64,000 nucleotides of DNA from Methylocystis hirsuta (GTDB lineage Bacteria; Pseudomonadota; Alphaproteobacteria; Rhizobiales; Beijerinckiaceae). The notes under the pieces were generated by a model. It did no database searches. It saw only the letters and a program-made list of their open reading frames with translations, and was not told the DNA's origin. Each line of letters opens with the position of its first letter. Within the stretch, counting starts at the first letter, position 1. Location of the stretch: positions 1,302,001-1,366,000 of the forward strand of contig NZ_QWDD01000001.1 in assembly GCF_003722355.1 (NCBI RefSeq), given 5' to 3'. The translations under genes and the position numbers were made by a program. Positions 33,954-43,410 of this stretch are shown one piece after another.

Positions 33954-36900
33954 GCGCGCAAGGCCCGCTCCCGCTCTATAATCAGGACCGCGTGGACGAT
34001 TCGACATTCATCGCGAATTTCGTCGCGCGCCACGCCGAATTCGATTCGCTTCTCGCGTCTCTGCGCGCCAATGCGAAGGGCGGCGCGGCGCGCCACGAAA
34101 TTATCGTTGGCGCGCGCGGCATGGGCAAAACGTCGCTGCTGCGCCGGATCGCCATCGCGATCGGCGAAGATGAAGAACTCTCTCGCGCCTTCATCGCGCT
34201 GCGCTTTCGCGAAGAGCAATATAATGTCATTTCGCTCGCGGCCTTCTGGCGCAACTGCTGCGATGCGCTCGCCGAATGGTACGAAAAGGCGGCGCGGCCC
34301 GATTTGGCGAAACGCCTCGACGCGGCGATCGAAAAAGGCGACGCCGGGATGCTGGAGGCCGCCTTTCTTGATGTCTGCAAGGCGCTGGAGCGGCGCGCCG
34401 TGCTGCTGCTCGACAATCTCGACCTCATCCTCGACAACCTGAAGGACGACGACACTTGGCGCCTGCGCAGCGTTCTGCAAAGCGCGCGCGGGCCGATCGT
34501 CATCGGCGCGGCGACGCAGTTTCTCGTGCAAAGCGGCGATCGCAACGCGCCGTTCTATGAATTTTTCCATCCGCATATTCTGGAGCCGCTAGGTGAAAAA
34601 GAGCTTCTCGGCTGTCTGCGCGCGCTCGCCAGCCGGCGTGGCGAGAAAGGCGCGCCCGTTCTCGCGCTGCTCGCCAAGGAGCCCGAACGCGCGCTCGCGC
34701 TTTACGCATTGACCGGCGGCAATCCCCGGATTTTGGCGCTGATTTATCAATTGCTGGAGCGCGCCGACAGTCACGAGATATTTTCCGATCTTGAAGCGCT
34801 GCTCGATCAGGTGACGCCCTTCTACAAGGCGCGCGTCGAAGAATATACGGGCGCCAGTCAGCGCGCCGTCATCGACGCCGTCGCCCTCAATTGGGATCCG
34901 ATTTCATCCGGTGAAATCGCGGCGGCGACCGGCATTCAGGTGACGACGATTTCGCCGGCTCTCGACCGCCTGAAGCGCGACGGCTTCATCGAGGAAGTCC
35001 AGGGCTCGGGCGCGCGCGCCAAATATCAGCTCGCCGAACGCTTTCTCAACATTTGGTATCTGATGCGCCACGGCACGCGGCAGACTCGGCAAAAACTGCG
35101 CTGGCTGACGATATTGCTCGCGAGACTCTTCAGCGAATCCGAACTGGAACGCTTGGCGCGCGACGGAGAGCGCATGACAGGCGTTTGGCGCGCCGATTGG
35201 CGCCACGCCGTAGAGGAAGCTTACGCGGAAGTCGTCCGGTCTAGGGAGGAACAATTACTGGAATCCGGCGATCAATTGCAGGATATCTTTCCGAAGAGTC
35301 TCGACCCGGACGATGCGACGCGCGAAGGCGCACGAGAGCTGCTGGATCAAGCGCTTCGCTGCGCAGAGAACGACGACTTCGAGGGAGCGTTAATCTTGCT
35401 AGACGATTGGATCGCGCGTGTTGGAGCGTTGGAGGCTCCGGCGCTGCAAAAGTCAGTCGCGCACGTGCTGCTCGGCAAAGGCATCGCGCTCCGGCGGTTG
35501 GGCCGCTCCGAGGAAGAGATCGCCGTCTATGATGATCTGATTGCGCGCTCCGGGGTGTCGGTGAGTCCGACGTTGCAAGTGATAGTCGCGAATGCGCTGA
35601 ACAATAGGGGCATTGTGCTTGGGCAAATCGGACGCGTGGAAGAAGCGCTTGTCACTTTTGACGATTTATTCGCGCGCTATGGAGCGTCGCAGGATCCTGA
35701 ACTAGAGAAGAATGTTGCTCAAGCGCTGTTCAACAAGGGCGTTATGCTCGCGCGGATGGGCCGCGCGGAGGAAGAGATCGCCGTCCTTGACGACTTTATA
35801 GCGCGCTTTGGGTCGTCGGAGGCTTCAGAGTTGCAAGAGCAAGTCGCGCGCGCGCTGCTCCGCAAGGGCGCTAGGCTTGGGGAGCTGGGCCGCGCGGAGG
35901 AAGCACTTGTCGTCTATGACGATTTGACCGCGCGCTTTGGTGCGACGGGGGCTCCAGCGCTGCAAGAGGTAGTCGCGCTCGCGCTCAGCGCCAAGAGCGT
36001 TGCACTTAGGCGGTTGGGCCGCCACGAGGCGGAGATCGCCGTCTACGACGATTTGATCACGCGCTTTGGGTCGTCGGAGGCTCAGAAAGATTCGGTTGGG
36101 CGCGCTTTGCTCATGAAGGGTTTAACCCTTGCGCAATCGGGCCTCGAGGAGGGGATCGTCGTCTTTGACAATTTGATCGCGCGCTTTGGGTTATCGGAGG
36201 CTCCAGCGCTACAAGAGACAGTCGCGCGCGCGCTGTTCGGCAAGGGCGTCGCGCTTTGGGGGTTGGGCCGTGCCGAGGAGAGCGTCGCCGTTCATAACGA
36301 CTTGATCGCCCGCCTTGGCGCGTCGAACAGTCCGGCGTTGCAAGAATTGGTGGGGGACGCGCTGCTCAGCAAAGGTTTTGCGCTTGGGGAACTGGGCAGC
36401 CGCCGGGAGGAAGCGATTCTCGTCTATGACGACTTGATTGCGCGCTTCGGAACATCAGAGGCACCGGCGTTACAAAAGCGAGTCGCGGACGCGTTGTTGA
36501 GCAAGGGCGTTGCATTTCGGCAGTTGGGCCGAGCGGAGGAAGCACTTGTCGCCTATGACGATTTGAGTGCGCGCCTTGGGGCGTCGGAGGCGCCAGCGCT
36601 GAAAGAACTTTTAGCGCAAGCCTGCAGTGGTAAGGGCCGTCTGCTTGCGGATCACTTCGGCCGCCATGAAGAAGCTGAGGCGGCCTATCGGAAAGGCCTT
36701 TCCTCCACGCCGCAAGATGAAATACTGCGTGTCAATCTTGCCTGGCTGCTTATAGAGACTGGTCGCGCCAAGGAGGCCGAGCGTGTGATCGTCGAATTAT
36801 CGTCTCTGGCCCCTGAGGGCCGAGCGCTGCTCGATGCGGGGCGCGAGATCGCTGCCGATAATTTCGGCTCCGGCGTCGCCCATTTTGGCAAGGTGCTAGA

Positions 36901-37201
36901 CATGCAGCTCGAAGACGGCAAATCGCCATTCTTCGAGGATTTATTGCGAGTGCTGCGTCTCGCGGCGGCGCGCGGATTTGGCGAGCGGCTGCTCGACTGG
37001 TTCAAGGAGAGCGGCAACGCCGACCGCTACGCCCCCGTCTATGGCGCCTTGGTCGCGAAGGTGCGCGGCGAGCAATATTTGCGCGATCTCAATCCGGAGG
37101 TGCGCAGATTCGCCGAGAAGTTTTACGACTTCCTGTCGCGGCCAAAGAAAGAGGAGCCGCCCGCCAAAAAGCCTCGGCGATCGACGCGAAGGGGACGGTA
37201 A
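33950..37201 (+). CDS. STAND-like ATPase with winged helix and long TPR array, second gene of the inserted module
   Basis: A 1083-residue multidomain protein. An N-terminal P-loop domain has Walker A GARGMGKT (54-61) and a Walker B-type strand VLLLDNLD (151-158), where the usual Glu after Asp is Asn. A winged helix follows at about 295-350 (SSGEIAAATGIQVTTISPALDRLKRDGFI), then a helical linker. About nine regular TPR-like repeats of 43 residues fill 500-890 (consensus ALLxKGxALxxLGRxEEAxxVYDDLIARFGxSEAPALQExV). The end is a helical C-terminus with a very basic tail. ATPase-wHTH-TPR is the layout of STAND signalling proteins, in which repeats sense a trigger and the ATPase oligomerises. No effector domain is recognisable. 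It ends 157 nt before pyrH with no clear terminator. Confidence 0.82.
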   Translation: MSAQGPLPLYNQDRVDDSTFIANFVARHAEFDSLLASLRANAKGGAARHEIIVGARGMGKTSLLRRIAIAIGEDEELSRAFIALRFREEQYNVISLAAFWRNCCDALAEWYEKAARPDLAKRLDAAIEKGDAGMLEAAFLDVCKALERRAVLLLDNLDLILDNLKDDDTWRLRSVLQSARGPIVIGAATQFLVQSGDRNAPFYEFFHPHILEPLGEKELLGCLRALASRRGEKGAPVLALLAKEPERALALYALTGGNPRILALIYQLLERADSHEIFSDLEALLDQVTPFYKARVEEYTGASQRAVIDAVALNWDPISSGEIAAATGIQVTTISPALDRLKRDGFIEEVQGSGARAKYQLAERFLNIWYLMRHGTRQTRQKLRWLTILLARLFSESELERLARDGERMTGVWRADWRHAVEEAYAEVVRSREEQLLESGDQLQDIFPKSLDPDDATREGARELLDQALRCAENDDFEGALILLDDWIARVGALEAPALQKSVAHVLLGKGIALRRLGRSEEEIAVYDDLIARSGVSVSPTLQVIVANALNNRGIVLGQIGRVEEALVTFDDLFARYGASQDPELEKNVAQALFNKGVMLARMGRAEEEIAVLDDFIARFGSSEASELQEQVARALLRKGARLGELGRAEEALVVYDDLTARFGATGAPALQEVVALALSAKSVALRRLGRHEAEIAVYDDLITRFGSSEAQKDSVGRALLMKGLTLAQSGLEEGIVVFDNLIARFGLSEAPALQETVARALFGKGVALWGLGRAEESVAVHNDLIARLGASNSPALQELVGDALLSKGFALGELGSRREEAILVYDDLIARFGTSEAPALQKRVADALLSKGVAFRQLGRAEEALVAYDDLSARLGASEAPALKELLAQACSGKGRLLADHFGRHEEAEAAYRKGLSSTPQDEILRVNLAWLLIETGRAKEAERVIVELSSLAPEGRALLDAGREIAADNFGSGVAHFGKVLDMQLEDGKSPFFEDLLRVLRLAAARGFGERLLDWFKESGNADRYAPVYGALVAKVRGEQYLRDLNPEVRRFAEKFYDFLSRPKKEEPPAKKPRRSTRRGR
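35456..36717 (+). repeat. Tandem TPR-coding repeats, about 129-bp period
   Basis: About nine units of near 129 bp (43 codons) plus a degenerate tenth, encoding the TPR array of the large ATPase. Several units share long runs of codons (for example GTCTATGACGA and GCGCGCTTTGGG), and unit length varies by one or two codons. This fits growth by unequal recombination and possible copy-number change between strains. Confidence 0.85.
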
Positions 37202-37224
37202 TTTTGGCATCCCCGGCGGCGTGG

Positions 37225-37247
37225 ATGGCCGCGACAAGCGCGGCCAT
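37225..37247. repeat. Small perfect hairpin between the ATPase module and pyrH
   Basis: ATGGCCGCG and CGCGGCCAT form a 9-bp perfect stem around ACAAG. The surrounding text resembles common short intergenic palindromes of Rhizobiales genomes. It lacks a T-run, so it is not a standard terminator but may stabilise the 3' end of the upstream transcript. Confidence 0.6.
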
Positions 37248-37358
37248 GACGAGCGCTGTCCCCAGCTCTGGCCGCCCCTCACTTGCCGCCTCACTTGCCG
37301 GCGCCGCCCGGCGTCCGTATGAAGAACGCGCCCCGCCTCAGTCAGCGAGATCCGCCTC

Positions 37359-38087
37359 ATGTCCGACCTCACGTCGACGCGACGATTCAAGCGTGTGGTC
37401 GTCAAGCTCTCCGGCGAAGCCTTGCAGGGTTCGGCGCCGCATGGTCTTGACGCCGTCACGATCGCCCGCATCGCCGCCGACCTCGCGACCGCCGCGGCGG
37501 CGGGACATGAGATCGCCGTCGTCGTCGGCGGCGGCAATTTCTTTCGCGGCATCAAGGGCGCCGAGACCGGCATCGAGCGCGCGCGCGCCGATTCGATCGG
37601 CATGCTGGCGACGGTGATGAACGGGCTGGCGCTGGAGCAGGCGGTCGAAGGGCAGGGGCGGCAGGCGCGCTGCCTGTCCGCGGTCTCGATGCCGTCCATA
37701 TGCGAATCCTTTTCGCGCCGCGCCGCCCTGCATCATCTGGCCAAGGGACGCGTCGTCATCGCGGCCGGAGGCACCGGCAATCCCTTCTTCACCACGGACA
37801 CCGGCGCGGTATTGCGCGCCGCGGAGCTCTCCGCCGACGCGGTGCTCAAGGCCACTCAGGTCGACGGCGTCTACACCGCCGATCCCAAGCGCGATCCGAC
37901 CGCGGAGCGCTACGACCGTTTGAGCCATGACGAGGCGATCGCCAGAAACCTGGCGGTGATGGATACGGCGGCCTTCGCGCTCGCCCGCGAGAATAAGATC
38001 CCGATTCTCGTCTTTTCGATCGCCGAGGCCGGCGCCATCGACGGGGCGCTTTCCGGTCGGGCGCGCGCCACCCTCGTCGCGCCGTAA
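37359..38087 (+). CDS. pyrH: UMP kinase
   Basis: Essential cytosolic enzyme that phosphorylates UMP to UDP with ATP. The 242-residue product belongs to the amino-acid-kinase family: VVVKLSGEALQG at the N-terminus (about 14-25), VVGGGNFFRG (about 54-63), GGTGNPFFTTDTGA and VYTADPKRDP, all diagnostic for bacterial PyrH. The ribosome site before the ATG is weak. The gene normally follows tsf; here 4.7 kb of accessory sequence separates them. frr follows in the usual order. Confidence 0.96.
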   Translation: MSDLTSTRRFKRVVVKLSGEALQGSAPHGLDAVTIARIAADLATAAAAGHEIAVVVGGGNFFRGIKGAETGIERARADSIGMLATVMNGLALEQAVEGQGRQARCLSAVSMPSICESFSRRAALHHLAKGRVVIAAGGTGNPFFTTDTGAVLRAAELSADAVLKATQVDGVYTADPKRDPTAERYDRLSHDEAIARNLAVMDTAAFALARENKIPILVFSIAEAGAIDGALSGRARATLVAP

Positions 38088-38258
38088 GCCCCTTTCGCGC
38101 CCGACGACAAATCGTGCAATAAATCTTGCGCCGCGGAGCCGGAGCGCTGGCGAAGGCGGCGGCGTGCGCCTTTTCGCCGCGCCACGTTCGAAAACATAAG
38201 AAGCCGAGCCGCGCGAGAGTTCGTGAGAGCGGCGACAGATCAAAGACAGGTTGTTCAC

Positions 38259-38819
38259 ATGGCGGAAACTTTTGACCTTGCCGATATGAAGCGCCGCATG
38301 CAGGGCGCGGTCGCGACGCTCAAGCACGAATTCGGCGGACTTCGCACGGGACGCGCCTCGACGAGCTTGCTCGATCCGATTCATGTTGAAGCTTATGGGC
38401 AGGTTTCGCCGCTCAATCAGGTCGCCACCGTCAGCGTGCCCGAGCCGCGCCTGCTTTCGGTGCAGGTGTGGGACAAGGCGTTGGTCATCGCCGTCGACAA
38501 GGCGATCCGCGAGGCCAATCTCGGTCTTCAGCCGACCGTGGAAGGTCAAAATTTGCGCATCCGCATGCCGGAGTTGAACGAGCAGCGCCGCAAGGAACTC
38601 GTTAAGGTCGCGCATAAATACGCCGAGGAGGCGCGGGTCTCCGTGCGCCACGTGCGCCGCGACGGCCTCGACATTCTCAAGAAGTTGCTAAAGGATCACG
38701 CGATTCCCGAGGACGACGAGAAGCGCCACGAACAAGAGGTGCAGAAGGCGACGGACGAGACGGTGAAGGAGATCGACGCCGCGCTCGCCGCCAAGGAAAA
38801 GGAAATCATGCAGGTCTAG
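38259..38819 (+). CDS. frr: Ribosome recycling factor
   Basis: Works with EF-G to split post-termination ribosomes. The 186-residue product has the two-domain RRF shape: the helical bundle strands [26 protein letters not shown] and, at the C-terminus, [26 protein letters not shown], with the beta domain ([23 protein letters not shown]) between. Length is the family standard (185-187). The ATG at 38259 has AGG about 9 nt upstream; the frame is open 12 codons earlier. Confidence 0.97.
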   Translation: MAETFDLADMKRRMQGAVATLKHEFGGLRTGRASTSLLDPIHVEAYGQVSPLNQVATVSVPEPRLLSVQVWDKALVIAVDKAIREANLGLQPTVEGQNLRIRMPELNEQRRKELVKVAHKYAEEARVSVRHVRRDGLDILKKLLKDHAIPEDDEKRHEQEVQKATDETVKEIDAALAAKEKEIMQV

Positions 38820-38849
38820 GAAGCTGCGGCGTCGTCTGGCGCAGGTCCT

Positions 38850-39650
38850 ATGGCCATTTGGAACTCGAATATGACGGAAAGCGACATTTTGGAGGCGCAA
38901 ACGAACGCTCAGCGCGCGCGCACGGCGCCGCGTCATGTCGCGCTGATCATGGACGGCAACGGCCGCTGGGCGGCGAAGCGGGGCCTGCCGCGCTTCGAAG
39001 GACACCGGCGCGGCGTCGAGGCGCTGCGCCGCACGGTGCGGGCGGCGATCAAGCTCAATATCGGCTATTTGACCGTCTATTCCTTCTCGGCGGAAAACTG
39101 GTCGCGACCGCGCGAGGAGGTCGAAAGCCTTCTTACGCTGCTGCACCGCTTCATCCGCAACGATCTGGCGGAATTGCACGCGAGCAATGTGCGCGTGCGC
39201 GTCATCGGCGCGCGCGCCGATCTCGCGCCCGACATCTCGGACCTGCTGCGCGAGGCCGAGCAGATGACGCAGGCGAACTCCGGGCTCACCCTCGTCGTCG
39301 CATTCAACTACGGCGCGCGGCAGGAGATCGCGGCGGCGGCCCGCGCGCTCGCGGAAATGGTGGCGCAGGGCCGACTGAGACCCGAGGAGATCGACGCCGA
39401 CGCGATCGCGCGGCGGCTGGACACCGCGGACATTCCCGATCCGGACCTGATCATCCGCACGTCGGGCGAACAGCGGCTGTCGAACTTCCTGCTCTGGCAG
39501 GCGGCTTACGCCGAATTCGTCTTCCTGCCGATTCTCTGGCCGGATTTCGACGAAGCGGCGCTTTCGGCGGCGATCGCCGAATACGCCCATCGGGATCGCC
39601 GGTTTGGCGGGCTTGAGGCCGCGGCGCGCAGCGCCAAGACCGCTTCATGA
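38850..39650 (+). CDS. uppS: Isoprenyl transferase (undecaprenyl diphosphate synthase)
   Basis: Cis-prenyltransferase that makes undecaprenyl diphosphate, the lipid carrier for peptidoglycan and O-antigen. The 266-residue product has the catalytic [13 protein letters not shown] motif (Asp at about residue 35), [21 protein letters not shown] and the C-terminal [15 protein letters not shown], all hallmarks of the family. The first ATG is used, with AGG close by; a second ATG lies 7 codons in. cdsA overlaps its stop by ATGA. Confidence 0.96.
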   Translation: MAIWNSNMTESDILEAQTNAQRARTAPRHVALIMDGNGRWAAKRGLPRFEGHRRGVEALRRTVRAAIKLNIGYLTVYSFSAENWSRPREEVESLLTLLHRFIRNDLAELHASNVRVRVIGARADLAPDISDLLREAEQMTQANSGLTLVVAFNYGARQEIAAAARALAEMVAQGRLRPEEIDADAIARRLDTADIPDPDLIIRTSGEQRLSNFLLWQAAYAEFVFLPILWPDFDEAALSAAIAEYAHRDRRFGGLEAAARSAKTAS

Positions 39651-40525
39651 CGGCGGATCGAAGGGACGTAGGCCGCGCCGGGCAGTCTCCTGAAAAGCCG
39701 TCTGCCGGAGGCTTCGCCGACCTTGGGCCGCGCCTCGCATCCGCTGCGGCGATGGTCATCGCCGCCCTCGGCGCGCTCTATCTTGGCGGCGATGTCTTCG
39801 CGCTCTTCTGGCTGGCGGCCGCCTTCGCGGTGAATTGGGAGTGGCAGGGCCTGATCGGCGGCGAGGGGCGCGCCGCCAGAATCGCCGTCGGCGGCGCGGC
39901 GGTCGCCGCCGCAACGGCGTTCGGACGCGTCTTCATGCCGGGCGCCGCCGCGCTCGCGATTGTGGTTTTTGCCCTTGCGGGCGCAGCGCTGGCGGGAGCC
40001 GAGCGTCGCCTCTGGGCGGCGACGGGCGTTGTCTACGCCGGCGCGCTCGCCTTCTCCGTATGTCTTTTGCGCGAGTCGCCCGATTTCGGCGCGCTCGCGA
40101 TCGCCTTCCTGTTCGCCGTGGTCTGGGGCACCGATATCTTTGCCTATTTTGGCGGCAGGCTGATCGGCGGACCGAAGCTTTGGCCGCGCGTCTCGGCCGG
40201 CAAGACATGGTCGGGCACGATCACCGGCGTTCTCTGCGGCGCATTCCTGGGCCTCGTCGCCGTCTATCTCGGCGCCGGCCCGCAACTTGCGAGCTGGCGC
40301 GTGTTCCTGGTCGGACTGGCCGCCGCCGCCTTCTCGCAAGTCGGCGATCTTTTCGAATCTTCGGTCAAGCGCCGCTTCGGGGTGAAGGACTCGAGCCAGC
40401 TCATTCCCGGCCATGGCGGCGCCATGGATCGGCTCGACGGCTTCATCTTCGCCAGCGCCTTCGCGGCGGCGGTGGGCCTGCTGCGCGGCGCGCCGTCGGT
40501 GGCGGCCGGTCTTTTCTTCTGGTAG
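39647..40525 (+). CDS. cdsA: Phosphatidate cytidylyltransferase
   Basis: Integral-membrane enzyme that makes CDP-diacylglycerol from phosphatidic acid and CTP, the branch point to all phospholipids. The 292-residue product has about seven or eight hydrophobic helices and the C-terminal signature [34 protein letters not shown], with the conserved Asp and Lys residues; [10 protein letters not shown] precedes it. The start overlaps uppS by 4 nt. dxr follows 11 nt after the stop. Confidence 0.95.
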   Translation: MTADRRDVGRAGQSPEKPSAGGFADLGPRLASAAAMVIAALGALYLGGDVFALFWLAAAFAVNWEWQGLIGGEGRAARIAVGGAAVAAATAFGRVFMPGAAALAIVVFALAGAALAGAERRLWAATGVVYAGALAFSVCLLRESPDFGALAIAFLFAVVWGTDIFAYFGGRLIGGPKLWPRVSAGKTWSGTITGVLCGAFLGLVAVYLGAGPQLASWRVFLVGLAAAAFSQVGDLFESSVKRRFGVKDSSQLIPGHGGAMDRLDGFIFASAFAAAVGLLRGAPSVAAGLFFW

Positions 40526-40536
40526 GGCGGGACCCA

Positions 40537-41784
40537 ATGGCATTAGCAAACGGACAGTTTCACGCGCACGCCCCGGCCCAGCCGCCGGCGCCGGTCCCGC
40601 GCCGCATCGTGCTGCTGGGCGCGACGGGCTCGATCGGCCGCTCGACGGTCGACCTTCTCGAACGCGATCCGGAAGGATTTTCGGTGTCGGCGGTGGCGGG
40701 CGGCCGCGATGTCGAGGCGCTCGCGCGCGTCGCCCGCGCGGTCCGGGCCGAATTCGCCGCCATCCGCGACGAGAGCGCCTATGCGGCGCTCAAGGCGGCG
40801 CTCGCCGGGACCAACATTCAGGTCGCCGCGGGTCGCGAGGCGATCATCGAGGCCGCGCTGCGCGACGCCGATCTCGTGGTCTCGGCCATTGTCGGCGCCG
40901 CCGGCGTGGAGCCGACCTATGCGGCGCTCGCCGCCGGACGCGACGTGGCGCTCGCCAATAAGGAATGTCTCGTTTGCGCCGGCGTTCCCTTCATGCGGAA
41001 GGCGGCGGAAATGGGCGTGCAACTGCTGCCGATGGACAGCGAGCACAACGCCATTTTCCAGGCGCTTGGCGGCGAGGACCCCTCCCGCATCGAACGCATG
41101 ATCGTCACGGCGTCCGGCGGCCCCTTCCGCACCTGGAGCAAGGAGCGCATCGCCGAGGCGAGCGTCGAGGAGGCGCTCAATCATCCCAATTGGGCGATGG
41201 GCCCGAAAATAACCGTCGATTCGGCCGGCATGATGAACAAGGGGCTCGAACTGATCGAGGCGCATCATCTTTTCGGCATTCCGGCCGAAAAGCTCGAAGT
41301 CGTGGTCCATCCGCAGTCCATCGTCCACGGCCTCGTCGCCTTTTCCGACGGCTCGGTGACCGCGGGAATCGCCGTGCCGGACATGCGCACGCCGATCGCC
41401 CACTGTCTCGGCTATCCTGATCGGCTGACGACCCCGACGCCGCGCCTCGATCTGGCGAAAATCGCCACGCTGACATTCGAGGCGCCTGATTTTGAACGGT
41501 TTCCGGCGCTCAAACTGGCGCTCGAGGTCCTGCGCGACGGCGGCGGCCTGCCGACCGTGCTCAACGCCGCCAATGAAATCGCCGTCGAAGCCTTCCTCGA
41601 TCGCCGCATGTCCTTCGACGGGATCGCTCGCCATGTGGCCGAGGCCTGCGAGGCCGCTTTGCGCGACGGAACCGCAAATGCGCCCGCAACAGTTGAGGAC
41701 GCCCTCGCGGTGGACCATATTGTTAGAGAAAGATCACGATCGGCCTTGGCCGGGCGTGCCGCATCAGGCATGTTGCTTCAGTGA
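40537..41784 (+). CDS. dxr: 1-deoxy-D-xylulose 5-phosphate reductoisomerase
   Basis: NADPH-dependent first committed enzyme of the MEP isoprenoid pathway. The 415-residue product has the nucleotide-binding loop IVLLGATGSIGRSTVDLL (about 23-40), LANKECLVCAG with the substrate/metal Lys and Glu, MDSEHNAIFQ, ASGGPF and the NHPNWAMGPKITVDSAGMMNKGLE motif. It has about 20 extra N-terminal residues (Ala/Pro-rich) compared with short family members; the ATG is the first after cdsA and has a GGGCGGGA-type site. It supplies precursors for UppS, encoded two genes upstream. Confidence 0.95.
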   Translation: MALANGQFHAHAPAQPPAPVPRRIVLLGATGSIGRSTVDLLERDPEGFSVSAVAGGRDVEALARVARAVRAEFAAIRDESAYAALKAALAGTNIQVAAGREAIIEAALRDADLVVSAIVGAAGVEPTYAALAAGRDVALANKECLVCAGVPFMRKAAEMGVQLLPMDSEHNAIFQALGGEDPSRIERMIVTASGGPFRTWSKERIAEASVEEALNHPNWAMGPKITVDSAGMMNKGLELIEAHHLFGIPAEKLEVVVHPQSIVHGLVAFSDGSVTAGIAVPDMRTPIAHCLGYPDRLTTPTPRLDLAKIATLTFEAPDFERFPALKLALEVLRDGGGLPTVLNAANEIAVEAFLDRRMSFDGIARHVAEACEAALRDGTANAPATVEDALAVDHIVRERSRSALAGRAASGMLLQ

Positions 41785-41839
41785 TCATGGCGCGCGCCGC
41801 CGGCAGGCTTGGCGCAAGCGAGACCTGCGAGACAGCGCT

Positions 41840-42994
41840 TTGCTAGACCTCCTGACGACCTTCGCCTTTTATCTCATCCCCTTCGTGCTCGTTCTCACGC
41901 TGGTCGTGTTTGTGCACGAATTCGGGCACTTCATCGTCGGCCGGTGGTGCGGCGTGAAGGTGGACGCCTTCTCCATCGGCTTCGGACCGGAGCTGTGGTC
42001 TCGGGTGGATCGTTTCGGCACGCGCTGGCGCATCGCCAGCATTCCGCTCGGCGGTTATGTCAGCTTCCATGGGGACGCCAACGCCGCAAGCGCGCCGGAC
42101 CCTGAAGCCGTGCGCGCGATGCCGGAGACCGAGCGCGCCGTGACTTTCGCCGCGCAGTCGGTCTGGAAGCGCGCCGCCATCGTGTTCGCCGGTCCTTTCG
42201 CCAATTTCGTTCTGGCGATCGCGATTTTCGCCATTCTCTTCGGGGTTTACGGACGCACGATCTATGCGCCGCGCGTCGGCTCGCTGACGCCTGGCGGGGC
42301 CGGCGCCGCTGCCGGCTTCATGGCCGGCGACCTGGTGCTGACCGTCGACGGCGCGCCGGTCGACTCCTTTTCGAATCTGCAGGAAATCGTTTCAAGCTCG
42401 GCCGACAAGAAGCTCATTTTCGTGATTCAGCGCGGCGATCAGCAGCTGACGCTTCCGGTCGTTCCCGCCCTGCGCGAGGTCGAGAGCGCGATCGGCAAAA
42501 TCCGAATCGGCATGCTGGGCATTCAGGCGTCAAAGGCCGCGGCCGACATCCGCCAGGAACGCTACGGACCCGCCGACGCGGTGGCGATGGGCGTGCAGGA
42601 AACATGGACGGTCGTGCGCCGCACGGGAAATTACATCGGCGGACTCGTCACCGGACGGGAGAGCGCCGATCAGCTCTCCGGACCGATTGGCATCGCGCAA
42701 GTCTCGGGGCAAATGGCGCAGGCGGTCTCCAAGGTGGGCATCGCGCCGCTGTTGAGCCTCATCGCGATTCTCTCAGTCTCGATCGGTCTGCTCAATCTCA
42801 TGCCGGTGCCGCTGCTTGACGGCGGACATTTGCTGTTCTTCGCGATTGAGGCGGCGCGCGGCCGCGCGCTCAACGAGCGCGCGCAGGAAGTCGCCTTCCG
42901 AGTGGGTCTCGCGATGGTCGGCGCGCTGATGATTTTCTCGACCTATAACGACATCGCGCGACTCATTCACAAGCTCACCGGCTCGGGCTCGTAG
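41840..42994 (+). CDS. rseP: Site-2 membrane metalloprotease RseP
   Basis: Inner-membrane zinc protease that performs the second cut of anti-sigma factors (envelope stress) and clears signal peptides. From the TTG chosen, the 384-residue product begins with a helix containing the zinc motif HEFGH (about residues 23-27), has a PDZ domain at about 125-200 and a late LMPVPLLDGGHL motif that provides the third ligand. Roughly four transmembrane segments are seen. No in-frame ATG exists near the N-terminus; TTG gives the expected length (about 380). Its TAG stop is the first triplet of a repeat copy. Confidence 0.92.
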   Translation: MLDLLTTFAFYLIPFVLVLTLVVFVHEFGHFIVGRWCGVKVDAFSIGFGPELWSRVDRFGTRWRIASIPLGGYVSFHGDANAASAPDPEAVRAMPETERAVTFAAQSVWKRAAIVFAGPFANFVLAIAIFAILFGVYGRTIYAPRVGSLTPGGAGAAAGFMAGDLVLTVDGAPVDSFSNLQEIVSSSADKKLIFVIQRGDQQLTLPVVPALREVESAIGKIRIGMLGIQASKAAADIRQERYGPADAVAMGVQETWTVVRRTGNYIGGLVTGRESADQLSGPIGIAQVSGQMAQAVSKVGIAPLLSLIAILSVSIGLLNLMPVPLLDGGHLLFFAIEAARGRALNERAQEVAFRVGLAMVGALMIFSTYNDIARLIHKLTGSGS

Positions 42995-43106
42995 CGCCTG
43001 TTCCGAAAAAGTTGACAGACTTTTTCGAGGAGAACCTGCTCCACTATTTTGATTTTGAGCGATTCCTTACCGATCACATGATTCGATGTGATCGGGACGC
43101 GCTCTG
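42992..43106 (-). repeat. Dispersed double-hairpin repeat, copy 3 (inverted, degenerate)
   Basis: A 115-bp copy with changes at the ends (TAGCGCCTGTTCCG at the left, GCGCTCTG at the right) but with the inner hairpins still recognisable (GAAAAAGT / ACTTTTTC; GATCACATG / GATGTGATC). The TAG is the stop codon of rseP. It separates rseP from bamA. Confidence 0.9.
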
Positions 43107-43410
43107 GCGCGCACGCAGCCGTTGTAACTATGCGGCGCGCAGGACGCCGCGACAGGGCGCGATTCTCGTCGTAATTTGGACATGATCGCGCTTGCGGCGC
43201 CACGTCTTAATCATGCGCTGACCATGAATCGTGGCTTTAACGTCACGCCTTCGACAAATTGCGGAACCACCATTTATTCTGCATTTGCAGGGTCGGGCAA
43301 ACCTTGTAGAAAGAATCGCTCAACGCTGGCGAAGCGCCGACCGTCGGCGATTTTATATGAGTTTCGCGCCGCGACCCGGGCGGCGACGTTGCGACGAGGA
43401 CCTACACTGT
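43107..43410. other. bamA upstream region
   Basis: About 304 bp between the repeat and the bamA start. It stays open in the bamA frame for the last 180 bp, but that part does not resemble protein sequence and lies before a normal signal peptide. Weak AT-rich hexamers (TTTATATG near 43353) could be part of a promoter; none is convincing. I see no RNA gene here. Confidence 0.4.

Noticed and set aside
35456..36717. Regular direct repeats considered as a CRISPR array
   Set aside because: The period is about 129 bp, units are all similar without unique spacers, and they are translated as TPRs.
37202..37322. Peptide-like text GIPGGVDGRDKRGHDE before pyrH, considered as a small gene
   Set aside because: It is the typical translation of a short intergenic palindrome, with no start site or ribosome site.
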